NCBI GenBank assembly: GCA_027371665.1
Contig: DAHXMP010000299.1
Span: 1 to 9,558 of the forward strand
Source: Bacteroidota bacterium
GTDB lineage: Bacteria; Bacteroidota; Ignavibacteria; Kapaibacteriales; UBA2268
Length of the DNA: 9,558 nucleotides
Reading direction: 5' to 3'
The position numbers and the translations under genes were made by a program. Of this stretch, positions 1 to 6,369 are shown in pieces. The stretch's first letter is position 1. The number at the start of each line of letters is the position of its first letter. The notes under the pieces are model-generated. The model saw only the letters and a list, made by a program, of their open reading frames with translations. It had not been told where the DNA came from and searched no databases.

Positions 1-573
1 AGTACATCACATGCGAATTCAGAGACTGTGAAACATCATAGTAAAAAGGTTTCAAAAAAGGAAAGTACTAAGAAGGAGAAAACCGCTTTCACTGATATTC
101 AGACGACTAAACCGTTCAAGGCTTCTGAACTGGGGAATTTCCTGCCAAAGTCAATTCTGGGAAAAAAATCTTCGCCATCATCTTCAGGCACAAGAGATGA
201 CAGTAAAAATCCTATAACAACTGCATCGAAGGATTATCAGCTCACAAGACATTGTATTCTTACGGTAACTTTAACAGATTATGGCAACTTGAAAAATATT
301 CCTTCAAATGAGATGTCGGATTATAACTCACTTCCAAGACAAAGCGGGATGACTTCGTCTAAATTCGAGATACCCGGAAGCATGGGAGGTTATAAGTTGT
401 GGTCTGACCAAAGATATGACGGTATGATAGGATTTTTGTACTATAACAGGTTTGCGATAAGGCTCGATATAATTCAAGGGGATAAATCACTTCCGAAATT
501 CGATGAATTTGTAAAATACTTAAACCTGGAAAAACTTGTTCATTCTGCCGAAGCAAGAATAAAAAGTAAATAA
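1..573 (+). CDS. C-terminal part of an unrecognised, probably exported protein
   Basis: The reading frame is open from base 1 to the TAA at 571-573. A GTG at 28 could serve as a start, but the same frame continues upstream without a stop (S-T-S-H-A-N-S-E-T), so the true start is probably outside the window. The visible part has a Lys/Ser/Thr-rich low-complexity stretch of about 60 residues, which looks like a linker. A globular C-terminal domain of roughly 110 residues follows, with alternating hydrophobic strands (HCILTVTLTDYG, YYNRFAIRLDII) and a final helix around YLNLEKLVHSAEARIK. This pattern resembles small periplasmic or lipid-anchored proteins in which a beta domain ends with an 'NRF-V-V' strand and a helix, but I cannot name a family. 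The N-terminus that would show a signal peptide is missing. The transketolase subunit starts 26 bases downstream, so co-transcription is possible. No function is assigned. Confidence 0.7.
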   Translation, partial: STSHANSETVKHHSKKVSKKESTKKEKTAFTDIQTTKPFKASELGNFLPKSILGKKSSPSSSGTRDDSKNPITTASKDYQLTRHCILTVTLTDYGNLKNIPSNEMSDYNSLPRQSGMTSSKFEIPGSMGGYKLWSDQRYDGMIGFLYYNRFAIRLDIIQGDKSLPKFDEFVKYLNLEKLVHSAEARIKSK

Positions 574-599
574 ATTTTTTTGATTAAATTTTTGAATTT

Positions 600-1610
600 A
601 TGAACGACTATAAATTATTAGGTAAAAAACCGACGAGGCACGGTTTTGGTGAAGGTTTGGTTACACTCGGAGAAAGGCACGACAATGTAATCGTTCTCGG
701 GGGAGACATAACAGGTTCCGTGATGACATCATATTTTAAGGAAAAATTTCCCGACAGATTTTTTTCCATAGGAATAGCCGAGCAGAATGCAACGACAATA
801 GCGGCGGGTTTCGCTTTGTCGGGCAAGATTGCTTTTTTTTCGAGCTACAGCGTGTTTGCGGCATTCAGGAATGCAGACCAATTGAGAATTTCAGTTGCAT
901 ACAATGATGCCAATGTAAAAATAGGAGGAGGACATTCCGGAATAACAGTTGGTCCGGACGGAGCCACACACCAGGCAATGGAGGAAATTTCATTCATCAG
1001 GACATTGCCAAATATGAAGCTCGTCGTTCCATGCGATTTTACGGAAGCCAAAAAGGCAACGATTGCCATTGGTGAAATTTTCGGTCCCGCATTTATCCGC
1101 TTCGGCAGGTCTGCAGTTCCGATGTTTACCACTGAAGACACACCGTTTGAAATCGGGAAAGCATTAGTCATGCGGGAAGGCAATGATGTTGCATTGGTAG
1201 CATGCGGTTTAATGGTATGGGAAGCAATGACGGCTGCTGAAGAACTCGAGAAAAGGCACGGTATAAAAGCACGGGTAATTAATAATTCTTCGATAAAGCC
1301 GATTGACGTCGAAACTCTGACAAATGCAGCGAGAGATTGCGGCTGTTTAGTAACTGCCGAAGAACACCAGGTTCACGGAGGGCTTGGCGGAGCGGTTGCT
1401 GAAGTTATTGTGAAAAATTATCCCGTCCCAATTGAAATTGTCGGTGTCAGGGACAGGTTCGGGTGCAGCGGAGAGCCGGAAGAACTGATGGTGAAATTCG
1501 GCTTGACCTGGAAAGAGATTTATGCTTCGGCATTAAAAGCTATAGAAAGACGGGACAAAGGATTTATCGGTTACAGGCAGGTTAAGGATGTCGAAGACTA
1601 TAAAGAATAA
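600..1610 (+). CDS. Transketolase, C-terminal subunit (split transketolase)
   Basis: This 336-residue protein matches the C-terminal half of transketolase: a pyrimidine-binding (Pyr) domain at about residues 10-175 and the transketolase C-terminal domain at about 190-315. Seen motifs are GIAEQN (58-63), whose Glu61 is the conserved residue that activates the thiamine-diphosphate aminopyrimidine, GGGHSGITVGPDGATHQ (109-125) and the C-domain segment EEHQVHGGLGGAVAEV (254-269). The N-terminal domain that binds the diphosphate and metal is absent, so the protein should work with a separate N-terminal subunit, as in the two-gene transketolases of many archaea and bacteria. That partner usually sits directly upstream, but here the upstream neighbour is an unrelated partial gene. 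The expected reaction is ketol transfer between sugar phosphates in the cytosolic pentose-phosphate pathway; a DXS-like or other TPP-enzyme role is less likely. The ATG at 600 has no Shine-Dalgarno, like most genes here. Confidence 0.87.
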   Translation: MNDYKLLGKKPTRHGFGEGLVTLGERHDNVIVLGGDITGSVMTSYFKEKFPDRFFSIGIAEQNATTIAAGFALSGKIAFFSSYSVFAAFRNADQLRISVAYNDANVKIGGGHSGITVGPDGATHQAMEEISFIRTLPNMKLVVPCDFTEAKKATIAIGEIFGPAFIRFGRSAVPMFTTEDTPFEIGKALVMREGNDVALVACGLMVWEAMTAAEELEKRHGIKARVINNSSIKPIDVETLTNAARDCGCLVTAEEHQVHGGLGGAVAEVIVKNYPVPIEIVGVRDRFGCSGEPEELMVKFGLTWKEIYASALKAIERRDKGFIGYRQVKDVEDYKE

Positions 1611-1657
1611 TTTTCAATTTAGAATTTTCAATAAATTTTGAATAATTAATTTTCAAT
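1609..1657. repeat. Three direct copies of AATTTTCAAT before the MNT/HEPN pair
   Basis: The 10-mer AATTTTCAAT occurs exactly at 1609-1618, 1623-1632 and 1648-1657, starting at the stop codon of the transketolase gene. Copy starts are 14 and 25 bases apart. A short inverted element (TTCAA 1627-1631, TTGAA 1638-1642) lies between the second and third copies. The array sits 40-88 bases upstream of the MNT start, where an operator for a self-regulated toxin-antitoxin operon could lie. The DNA is very AT-rich, so chance repetition is possible. Confidence 0.35.
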
Positions 1658-1696
1658 CTGAAAAATAATACAGCCCACGAAACGTAAATTTTTATT

Positions 1697-2050
1697 ATGA
1701 AAAAGAATAATAAAAATATTGCCAATTCAACCCAAAAAGACGAGTTAATCAGGAAGGAAATAAAAGAGCTGATTTCAAGAATCGAGCCCTGCTCCGAAGT
1801 TTATCTATTCGGTTCAAGGACAAGGGGCACAAATAAAAGAAATTCCGATTGGGATTTACTCATTCTGCTTGACGGAAAGGTTGATTTGAAAAGACAGGAA
1901 AAAATTATTGATGAATTGTTCGATATTAAATTGGAAAAAAGAATTGTTTTTAATTCGATAATAAGAAATAAAGATATATGGAGAAATGATGAGCTTATGC
2001 ATTTTACTCCGTTTTACAAAAATGTTGAAATAGACAAGGTGGCATTGTAA
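1697..2050 (+). CDS. MNT-type minimal nucleotidyltransferase (antitoxin-like)
   Basis: This 117-residue protein is a minimal nucleotidyltransferase of the polymerase-beta superfamily. The diagnostic pattern LFGSRTRG followed by SDWD is plain: Gly39-Ser40 and the metal-binding Asp51 and Asp53, i.e. GSX10DXD. A further acidic residue in FDIKLE (Asp76) could be the third carboxylate. In characterised pairs such as MntA-HepT, the MNT partner transfers AMP from ATP to a tyrosine of the HEPN RNase and so neutralises it. The HEPN gene follows after 2 bases, the standard two-gene arrangement, so the two are surely co-transcribed and probably translationally coupled. The first 15 residues are Lys/Asn-rich and probably flexible. 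The start ATG at 1697 has no Shine-Dalgarno. The active-site motif is intact, so the enzyme should be functional. Assignment to the family is secure; an antitoxin role is inferred from the pairing. Confidence 0.88.
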   Translation: MKKNNKNIANSTQKDELIRKEIKELISRIEPCSEVYLFGSRTRGTNKRNSDWDLLILLDGKVDLKRQEKIIDELFDIKLEKRIVFNSIIRNKDIWRNDELMHFTPFYKNVEIDKVAL

Positions 2051-2052
2051 AA

Positions 2053-2430
2053 ATGAAACATATTTCCGAACTCATCAAATATAGATTGGAAAAAGCATGG
2101 AGTACTTTTAGGGATGCTGAACTTTTAGTTAATGAGAACCGTAAGGGAAGCGCTTTAAACAGAATGTACTATTCCTGCTTTTATGCAGTATTAGCTGCTT
2201 TGTTATCAATCGACAAAAATGCCAAGACTCATAAAGGTGTCAAAAGTCTATTTAGTGAACATTTTATATATACCGGTATTATACCAAATGAATTGGGTAA
2301 ATTTTATGGAAAGATTTTTAATCAACATATGGAACAGGACTATGACTATTATGCCGATATTGAAAATATAGATTTAAATAGTTATCTCAACAAACCAGGA
2401 ATTTCATACAAACAATCGAATCAGCATTAA
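2053..2430 (+). CDS. HEPN-domain protein (toxin-like partner), 3' end probably frameshifted
   Basis: This 125-residue all-helical HEPN protein is the partner of the MNT gene 2 bases upstream. Family hallmarks seen are the first helix with YRLEKAWSTFRDAELL (10-25), the core NRMYYSCFYA (36-45), KTHKGV (58-63) and EQDYDYYADIE (94-104). The toxic HEPN RNases carry RX4-6H; here Arg37 is present, but Tyr44 stands where the histidine would be expected, as I recall for the 'FYA' branch of these proteins, so RNase activity is uncertain. The last 11 residues (from Pro115) do not look like HEPN. In the frame one base earlier the DNA gives R-N-F-I-Q-T-I-E-S-A-L-I-S and stops at 2436-2438, which is the amphipathic last helix normally found in the family. 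One base therefore appears to be missing at about 2392-2397. The lesion may be real, with loss of the final helix, or a sequencing error. The domain call is firm; the activity is not. Confidence 0.85.
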   Translation: MKHISELIKYRLEKAWSTFRDAELLVNENRKGSALNRMYYSCFYAVLAALLSIDKNAKTHKGVKSLFSEHFIYTGIIPNELGKFYGKIFNQHMEQDYDYYADIENIDLNSYLNKPGISYKQSNQH

Positions 2431-2438
2431 TATCCTAA
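2395..2438 (+). other. Frame-shifted remainder of the HEPN C-terminal helix
   Basis: Codons read from 2397 (AGG) to the TAA at 2436-2438 encode R-N-F-I-Q-T-I-E-S-A-L-I-S, matching the usual 'AR-FI-IE--L' ending of HEPN proteins. The annotated HEPN frame instead runs to TAA at 2428-2430. Restoring one base before 2395-2397 (for example giving Lys-Ala-Arg) would join the two. I see no slippery heptamer (X XXY YYZ) at the junction, so programmed frameshifting is not supported. Confidence 0.7.
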
Positions 2439-2459
2439 AATAATTTTTTACAAATCATA

Positions 2460-2487
2460 TTGATTTTAAGGAAAAACTTATTATATT
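2460..2487 (+). promoter_or_regulatory. Candidate promoter for the Memo-AMMECR1 / CCA / ABC genes
   Basis: TTGATT at 2460-2465 and TATATT at 2482-2487 are separated by 16 bases, close to a housekeeping -35/-10 pair. They lie 32 bases before the chosen ATG at 2519, in the only sizeable gap between the HEPN gene and the following three genes. The region is AT-rich, and promoters of the FCB group can differ from this pattern, so the call is tentative. Confidence 0.28.
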
Positions 2488-2518
2488 AAAGTGAATTTTT
2501 GGTCTTTTCTTTTTGGAA

Positions 2519-4027
2519 ATGAGAACAATTCTTATGAAATATATTGGTGCAATAGTGATTATGGCAGCTTTAACAAGTACTTTTTGTCAGGACAGTCCCG
2601 ATGCCGGCCAAATAACATACAGGCCAGCGACTGTTGCCGGAGCCTTTTATCCGGAAAATATTGATTCTTTAAAAAATTCTATTAACGAATATCTTTTACC
2701 AGATGAACCTAAACTTATTAAAGGAGATATAATAGGTTTGGTTGTCCCCCATGCAGGTTATGTATTTAGCGGCTGGGTTGCAGGAAAAGCCTACAGGGAA
2801 CTTGAAGGAAAGAAATACGACGATATAATTATTATTTCGCCCAGCCACACAAAGGCTTTCCAGGGTTCATCCGTATTTAAAGGTGAAGGATATACCACCC
2901 CGCTTGGTGTAGCAGGGGTTGACCTTGAGCTTGCAAAGGAAATTGCGGACGGCAAATCATCTTATGTTAAATATTCCCTCGACGGGCATGAATGGCAGGG
3001 CGGCAGAACAGAACATGCAATAGAAGTCCAGGTGCCTTTTTTACAGGTGGTTCAACCCAATACTCCCATCATCCCAATAATTATGGGTTCGCAGGATTTC
3101 CCGACAGTTGATGCTCTTGTGAAGTCAATTGTTAAAGCTGTAAGAAAATTAAGGAAAAAGGTATTGATTGTAGCGAGTTCAGACTTGTCTCATTTTCATA
3201 ACCAGAGGACAGCCGAATCAATTGACACTCCTTTTGTCAGGGCATTTTCAAAATTCGATTATTTTAAAATGGAAATGAATCTTTTCTCAGACAGGTGGGA
3301 AGCCTGCGGTGGAGGTCCGATAATTGCAACAATGATGATTGCAGAACAGCTCGGTGCAAACTCTACATATCCGTTTCTTTATGCTACTTCTGCAAATTCA
3401 CCTTTTATTTCAGCCGATTCCTCGAGGGTTGTTGGTTATTGCAGCGGAGCTATTTATAATGACATGAGCGGCAAATTAAACATTCTCCCCAACCTTAACG
3501 AAGATGATAAAAAATTCATCATGGATGTGGCAAAAAAATCAGTTAAAGCTGCTGTTACTAATACTGAAGTCGAACTAAAAGATAAAGTGAACAGTGAATT
3601 AAATGATGAATACGCCGCATTTGTTACATTAAAAGAAGATGGCATTCTTCGCGGTTGTATGGGCCAGACATTTACAACCTCATCGTTACTTAATGCTGTA
3701 GTAGAAGCAGGTAGGCTTGCGGCTACAAGGGACCCGAGGTTTAAGCCGGTTAGCAAAATTGAATTGGATAAACTCGAATATGAGGTTACAATTCTTTCGA
3801 GATTTAAAAAAATTCTCTCTGATAAAGAAATTGAAATCGGTAGAGACGGCGTTTATCTCAGATTAGGCAATTCCGCGGCATTATTTTTGCCCCAGGTGGC
3901 TCCCGAACAGCACTGGAATACAGAAGAGCTTCTTGAGAATTTATGCTCTAAAGCCAGGCTGCCGCTCGATGCCTATAAATCACCCGATGCGGAACTGTTC
4001 ATTTTCCAGGCAATGATAATTGATTGA
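2519..4027 (+). CDS. Exported Memo-AMMECR1 fusion protein (AmmeMemoRadiSam B+A)
   Basis: Counting from the ATG at 2519 the protein has 502 residues. Residues 1-24 form a probable signal peptide: Arg2/Lys7, a hydrophobic core YIGAIVIMAAL, then TSTFC-QD; Cys23 does not sit in a good lipobox. Residues about 34-315 are a Memo domain (AmmeMemoRadiSam system protein B, a fold shared with class III extradiol dioxygenases). It has RPATVAGAFYP and the metal-site residues corresponding to human MEMO1: His78 (PHAGY), His110 (SPSH), His225 (SDLSHFH) and Cys263 (EACGGGPI). Residues about 325-502 are an AMMECR1 domain (system protein A) with LRGCMG (377-382), DPRF (405-408) and LPQVAPEQHW (457-466). The usual third partner, a radical-SAM enzyme, is not in the window. 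The biochemical role of the family is unsettled. The export signal predicts a periplasmic or cell-surface protein. A TTG at 2513 and an ATG at 2534 are alternative starts; all three keep the hydrophobic core. Confidence 0.9.
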   Translation: MRTILMKYIGAIVIMAALTSTFCQDSPDAGQITYRPATVAGAFYPENIDSLKNSINEYLLPDEPKLIKGDIIGLVVPHAGYVFSGWVAGKAYRELEGKKYDDIIIISPSHTKAFQGSSVFKGEGYTTPLGVAGVDLELAKEIADGKSSYVKYSLDGHEWQGGRTEHAIEVQVPFLQVVQPNTPIIPIIMGSQDFPTVDALVKSIVKAVRKLRKKVLIVASSDLSHFHNQRTAESIDTPFVRAFSKFDYFKMEMNLFSDRWEACGGGPIIATMMIAEQLGANSTYPFLYATSANSPFISADSSRVVGYCSGAIYNDMSGKLNILPNLNEDDKKFIMDVAKKSVKAAVTNTEVELKDKVNSELNDEYAAFVTLKEDGILRGCMGQTFTTSSLLNAVVEAGRLAATRDPRFKPVSKIELDKLEYEVTILSRFKKILSDKEIEIGRDGVYLRLGNSAALFLPQVAPEQHWNTEELLENLCSKARLPLDAYKSPDAELFIFQAMIID

Positions 4028-4045
4028 TTAAAACAAAAATAATTT

Positions 4046-5551
4046 ATGAAAAAAACTTCAGAGAAAATAAAATACAATACAAAAGGATTAAGAAAAATAA
4101 CCGGGCTGAAAAAAGATAAAACGAAAATAAAAATCGAAGAATCGTTAATCCATGAAATAGCAGAATTAGCTGATGACAGCAATGTTAAATTATACATAAT
4201 CGGCGGTTATGTTCGCGATTATTTTCTTCAGAGATATAGAAGTGATTTTGATTTTACGGTTGTCGGCGATGCAATTGATTTCGCGAAGAAAACTGCAAAA
4301 TATTTCAAGTCAAAAGCTGTTGTTTACACACGATTCAGAACGGCAATGGTTCCGGTTAAGGGGCATAAAATCGAATTTGTCGGGACGAGAAAAGAAGAAT
4401 ATATTTCCAATTCAAGGAAGCCTGTCGTAACAGAAGGGACACTCGACGAAGACATCAGGAGAAGGGATTTTACGATAAACACTCTTGCCGTATGCCTCAA
4501 CAAAGATAATTTTGGAGAACTTATTGATTTATTTGATGGTGTAAAAGACCTCGATGATAAAATTCTAAAAACACCTCTTGAACCGGAAATTACTTTCAGT
4601 GATGACCCGCTCAGGATGATGAGGGCGGCGAGATTCGCATCACAGATAGGCTTCGGAATCGAAGAAAAAACTTTTATTGCAATGACTAAAATGTCCGAAC
4701 GAATAAAAATCATTTCACAGGAAAGAATTTCGGATGAATTTTTAAAAATAATTGCTTCCCCAAAACCGAGTGTAGGAATTAAAATTCTTAATAAATCAGG
4801 CTTGCTGAAAATCATATTTCCGGAATTATACAACTTAATCGGAGTTGATTACGTTCAGGAAGAAGATAAATTTTTCGGGCACAAAGATGTATTTCTTCAT
4901 TCTCTCCAGGTTCTGGATAATATAGCGGAAGTATCGGATAATGTCTGGCTAAGATTTGCCGCTCTTACTCACGATTTAGCAAAATCAATAACGAAAAAAT
5001 ATATACCGGGGACAGGGTGGACATTCTACGGGCATGAAGAATTAGGGGCAAGAAGAGTTTCAAAAATCTTTCACAGAATGAAACTGCCGCTTGAAAATCT
5101 GCCTTATGTTGAAAAATTAATCAGGCTTCATCAGCGTCCAATGGCACTTGTTGATGAAGGTGTTACCGATTCTGCGGTAAGAAGGATAGCCTTCCAGGCA
5201 GGGGATGCACTCAAAGATTTGTTCGTTCTATGCAAGGCGGATATAACAACAAAAAATCCTGTACTTTCGGCAAAATATCTGAACAATTATGAGATAGTAG
5301 CCAACAAAGTTATCGAGGTTCAGGAGAAAGACCGTCTTCGTGAGTTTCAGTCTCCTGTTCGTGGAGAGGAAATAATGGAAATCTGCGGCATCAAACCATC
5401 TCCTGTTGTCGGTTATATTAAAACGGCTATCGAAGAAGCAATCCTTGATGGGTTGATTCCCAATGAATACGAACAGGCAAAAAAATACTTTCTCGACCAT
5501 AAAGATGAATGGTTAAATGAAGCAAAACAAGCTTTAATTTTGTTAATTTAG
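4046..5551 (+). CDS. cca: CCA tRNA nucleotidyltransferase / poly(A) polymerase family protein with HD domain
   Basis: This 501-residue protein is a full-length class II tRNA nucleotidyltransferase. The catalytic head shows GGYVRD (53-58), the metal-binding SDFDF with Asp67 and Asp69, the flexible-loop region EGTLDEDIRRRDFTINTLA (130-148), the nucleotide-selecting DDPLRMMRAARFA (186-198) and ERISDE (226-231). An HD domain follows at about 278-400 with His285, His309-Asp310 (THD) and His330 (YGHEE), which suggests a metal-dependent phosphohydrolase able to trim 2',3'-cyclic or 3'-phosphate ends. The enzyme should add or repair the 3' CCA of tRNAs in the cytosol. Some members of the family add only A, only CC, or poly(A), and sequence reading alone does not separate these. 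The Lys-rich first 30 residues lie outside the known domain and may bind RNA. The gene starts 18 bases after the Memo-AMMECR1 stop, with an A-rich leader and no Shine-Dalgarno. Confidence 0.9.
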   Translation: MKKTSEKIKYNTKGLRKITGLKKDKTKIKIEESLIHEIAELADDSNVKLYIIGGYVRDYFLQRYRSDFDFTVVGDAIDFAKKTAKYFKSKAVVYTRFRTAMVPVKGHKIEFVGTRKEEYISNSRKPVVTEGTLDEDIRRRDFTINTLAVCLNKDNFGELIDLFDGVKDLDDKILKTPLEPEITFSDDPLRMMRAARFASQIGFGIEEKTFIAMTKMSERIKIISQERISDEFLKIIASPKPSVGIKILNKSGLLKIIFPELYNLIGVDYVQEEDKFFGHKDVFLHSLQVLDNIAEVSDNVWLRFAALTHDLAKSITKKYIPGTGWTFYGHEELGARRVSKIFHRMKLPLENLPYVEKLIRLHQRPMALVDEGVTDSAVRRIAFQAGDALKDLFVLCKADITTKNPVLSAKYLNNYEIVANKVIEVQEKDRLREFQSPVRGEEIMEICGIKPSPVVGYIKTAIEEAILDGLIPNEYEQAKKYFLDHKDEWLNEAKQALILLI

Positions 5552-5574
5552 AATTAGTAAAATCCGGAAATTAT

Positions 5575-6363
5575 ATGATAGAAATAGTAAACTTACATAA
5601 ATCCTTCGGGCCCAAAACAGTTCTCAATGGTGTTAATTTAACCATTCCAACAGGCAAGTCAATGTGTATAATCGGCAAATCGGGATGTGGCAAAAGTGTA
5701 TTGCTGAAACATATAGTCGGCTTGCTTGAACCTGATAAAGGCAAGGTTATAGTTGACGGGCTGAAAATTGATGATTTGACAAAAGATGAATTATTCGATT
5801 TCAGGCAAAAAATTGGATTCGTTTTTCAGGGTTCTGCATTGTTCGATTCTTATACGGTTTTTGAAAATGTTGTCGTGGGTTTATATGAGCACGGCATGAG
5901 AAACCAGGATGAACTTGAAAAAGAAGCTATTCGGGTTTTAGCATCCGTTGGCTTATTACCGGAAAATAACGGCAAAGACTCATCTATATTTAATAAAGAA
6001 TGGGAAATTCTTAAAAATAAAAAACCGGCAGATTTATCGGGCGGTATGAGAAAAAGAGTTGGTGTTGCACGAGCTCTTGTTGGAAATCCTACATATATTT
6101 TTTACGACGAGCCTACGACAGGATTAGACCCTGTAACATCCGAACAGATAGACAATCTCATCGCAGGATTAACTAAAAAAATGAATGTTACATCCTTAAT
6201 AATTACTCATGATATGTTCTCAGTATTTAAATTCGCAGATTCGGTAGCCATGCTTGACGAAGGATTGGTAAGATTTAACGGTACCCCTGATGAATTTTGC
6301 AGGTCGGAAGACCCTGCTGCTAAGGAGTTTTTAGAAAGATATATGAAAAAGCAAAACCTGTAA
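5575..6363 (+). CDS. ABC transporter ATP-binding protein, MlaF-like
   Basis: This 262-residue ABC ATPase has every catalytic motif: Walker A GKSGCGKS (34-41), Q-loop Gln85 in FQGSALFDSYTVFENV, signature LSGGM (154-158), Walker B IFYDEP with Glu179, the D-loop TTGLDP (181-186) and switch His212 (ITHD). The Q-loop segment ALFDS-TVFENV and the signature LSGGMRKRVGVARAL are characteristic of the MlaF/Ttg2A/Mkl branch, which powers MCE-type phospholipid transport between inner and outer membranes. It should sit on the cytoplasmic face of the inner membrane, bound to a permease. Residues 128-153, between VGL and the signature, are longer than I expect (26 against about 10 in E. coli MlaF) and contain IFNKEWEILKNKKPAD. 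No permease (MlaE), MCE (MlaD) or STAS gene lies beside it; the upstream neighbour, 23 bases away, is the tRNA nucleotidyltransferase. The ATG at 5575 is preceded by a weak CCGGAA. Confidence 0.88.
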   Translation: MIEIVNLHKSFGPKTVLNGVNLTIPTGKSMCIIGKSGCGKSVLLKHIVGLLEPDKGKVIVDGLKIDDLTKDELFDFRQKIGFVFQGSALFDSYTVFENVVVGLYEHGMRNQDELEKEAIRVLASVGLLPENNGKDSSIFNKEWEILKNKKPADLSGGMRKRVGVARALVGNPTYIFYDEPTTGLDPVTSEQIDNLIAGLTKKMNVTSLIITHDMFSVFKFADSVAMLDEGLVRFNGTPDEFCRSEDPAAKEFLERYMKKQNL

Positions 6364-6369
6364 TAATAT

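Noticed and set aside
608..1183. Long minus-strand reading frames opposite the transketolase gene
   Set aside because: They lie antisense to a gene with clear family motifs and show no recognisable protein character.
1638..1671. Promoter pair TTGAAT ... TAATAC before the MNT gene
   Set aside because: The spacer is 22 bases, too long for a standard -35/-10 pair.
2388..2400. Programmed -1 frameshift in the HEPN gene
   Set aside because: No X XXY YYZ slippery heptamer and no clear downstream stem-loop are visible; a missing base is the simpler reading.
4324..4833. 169-codon minus-strand reading frame opposite the tRNA nucleotidyltransferase
   Set aside because: It mirrors a strongly conserved catalytic domain on the plus strand and has no domain of its own.
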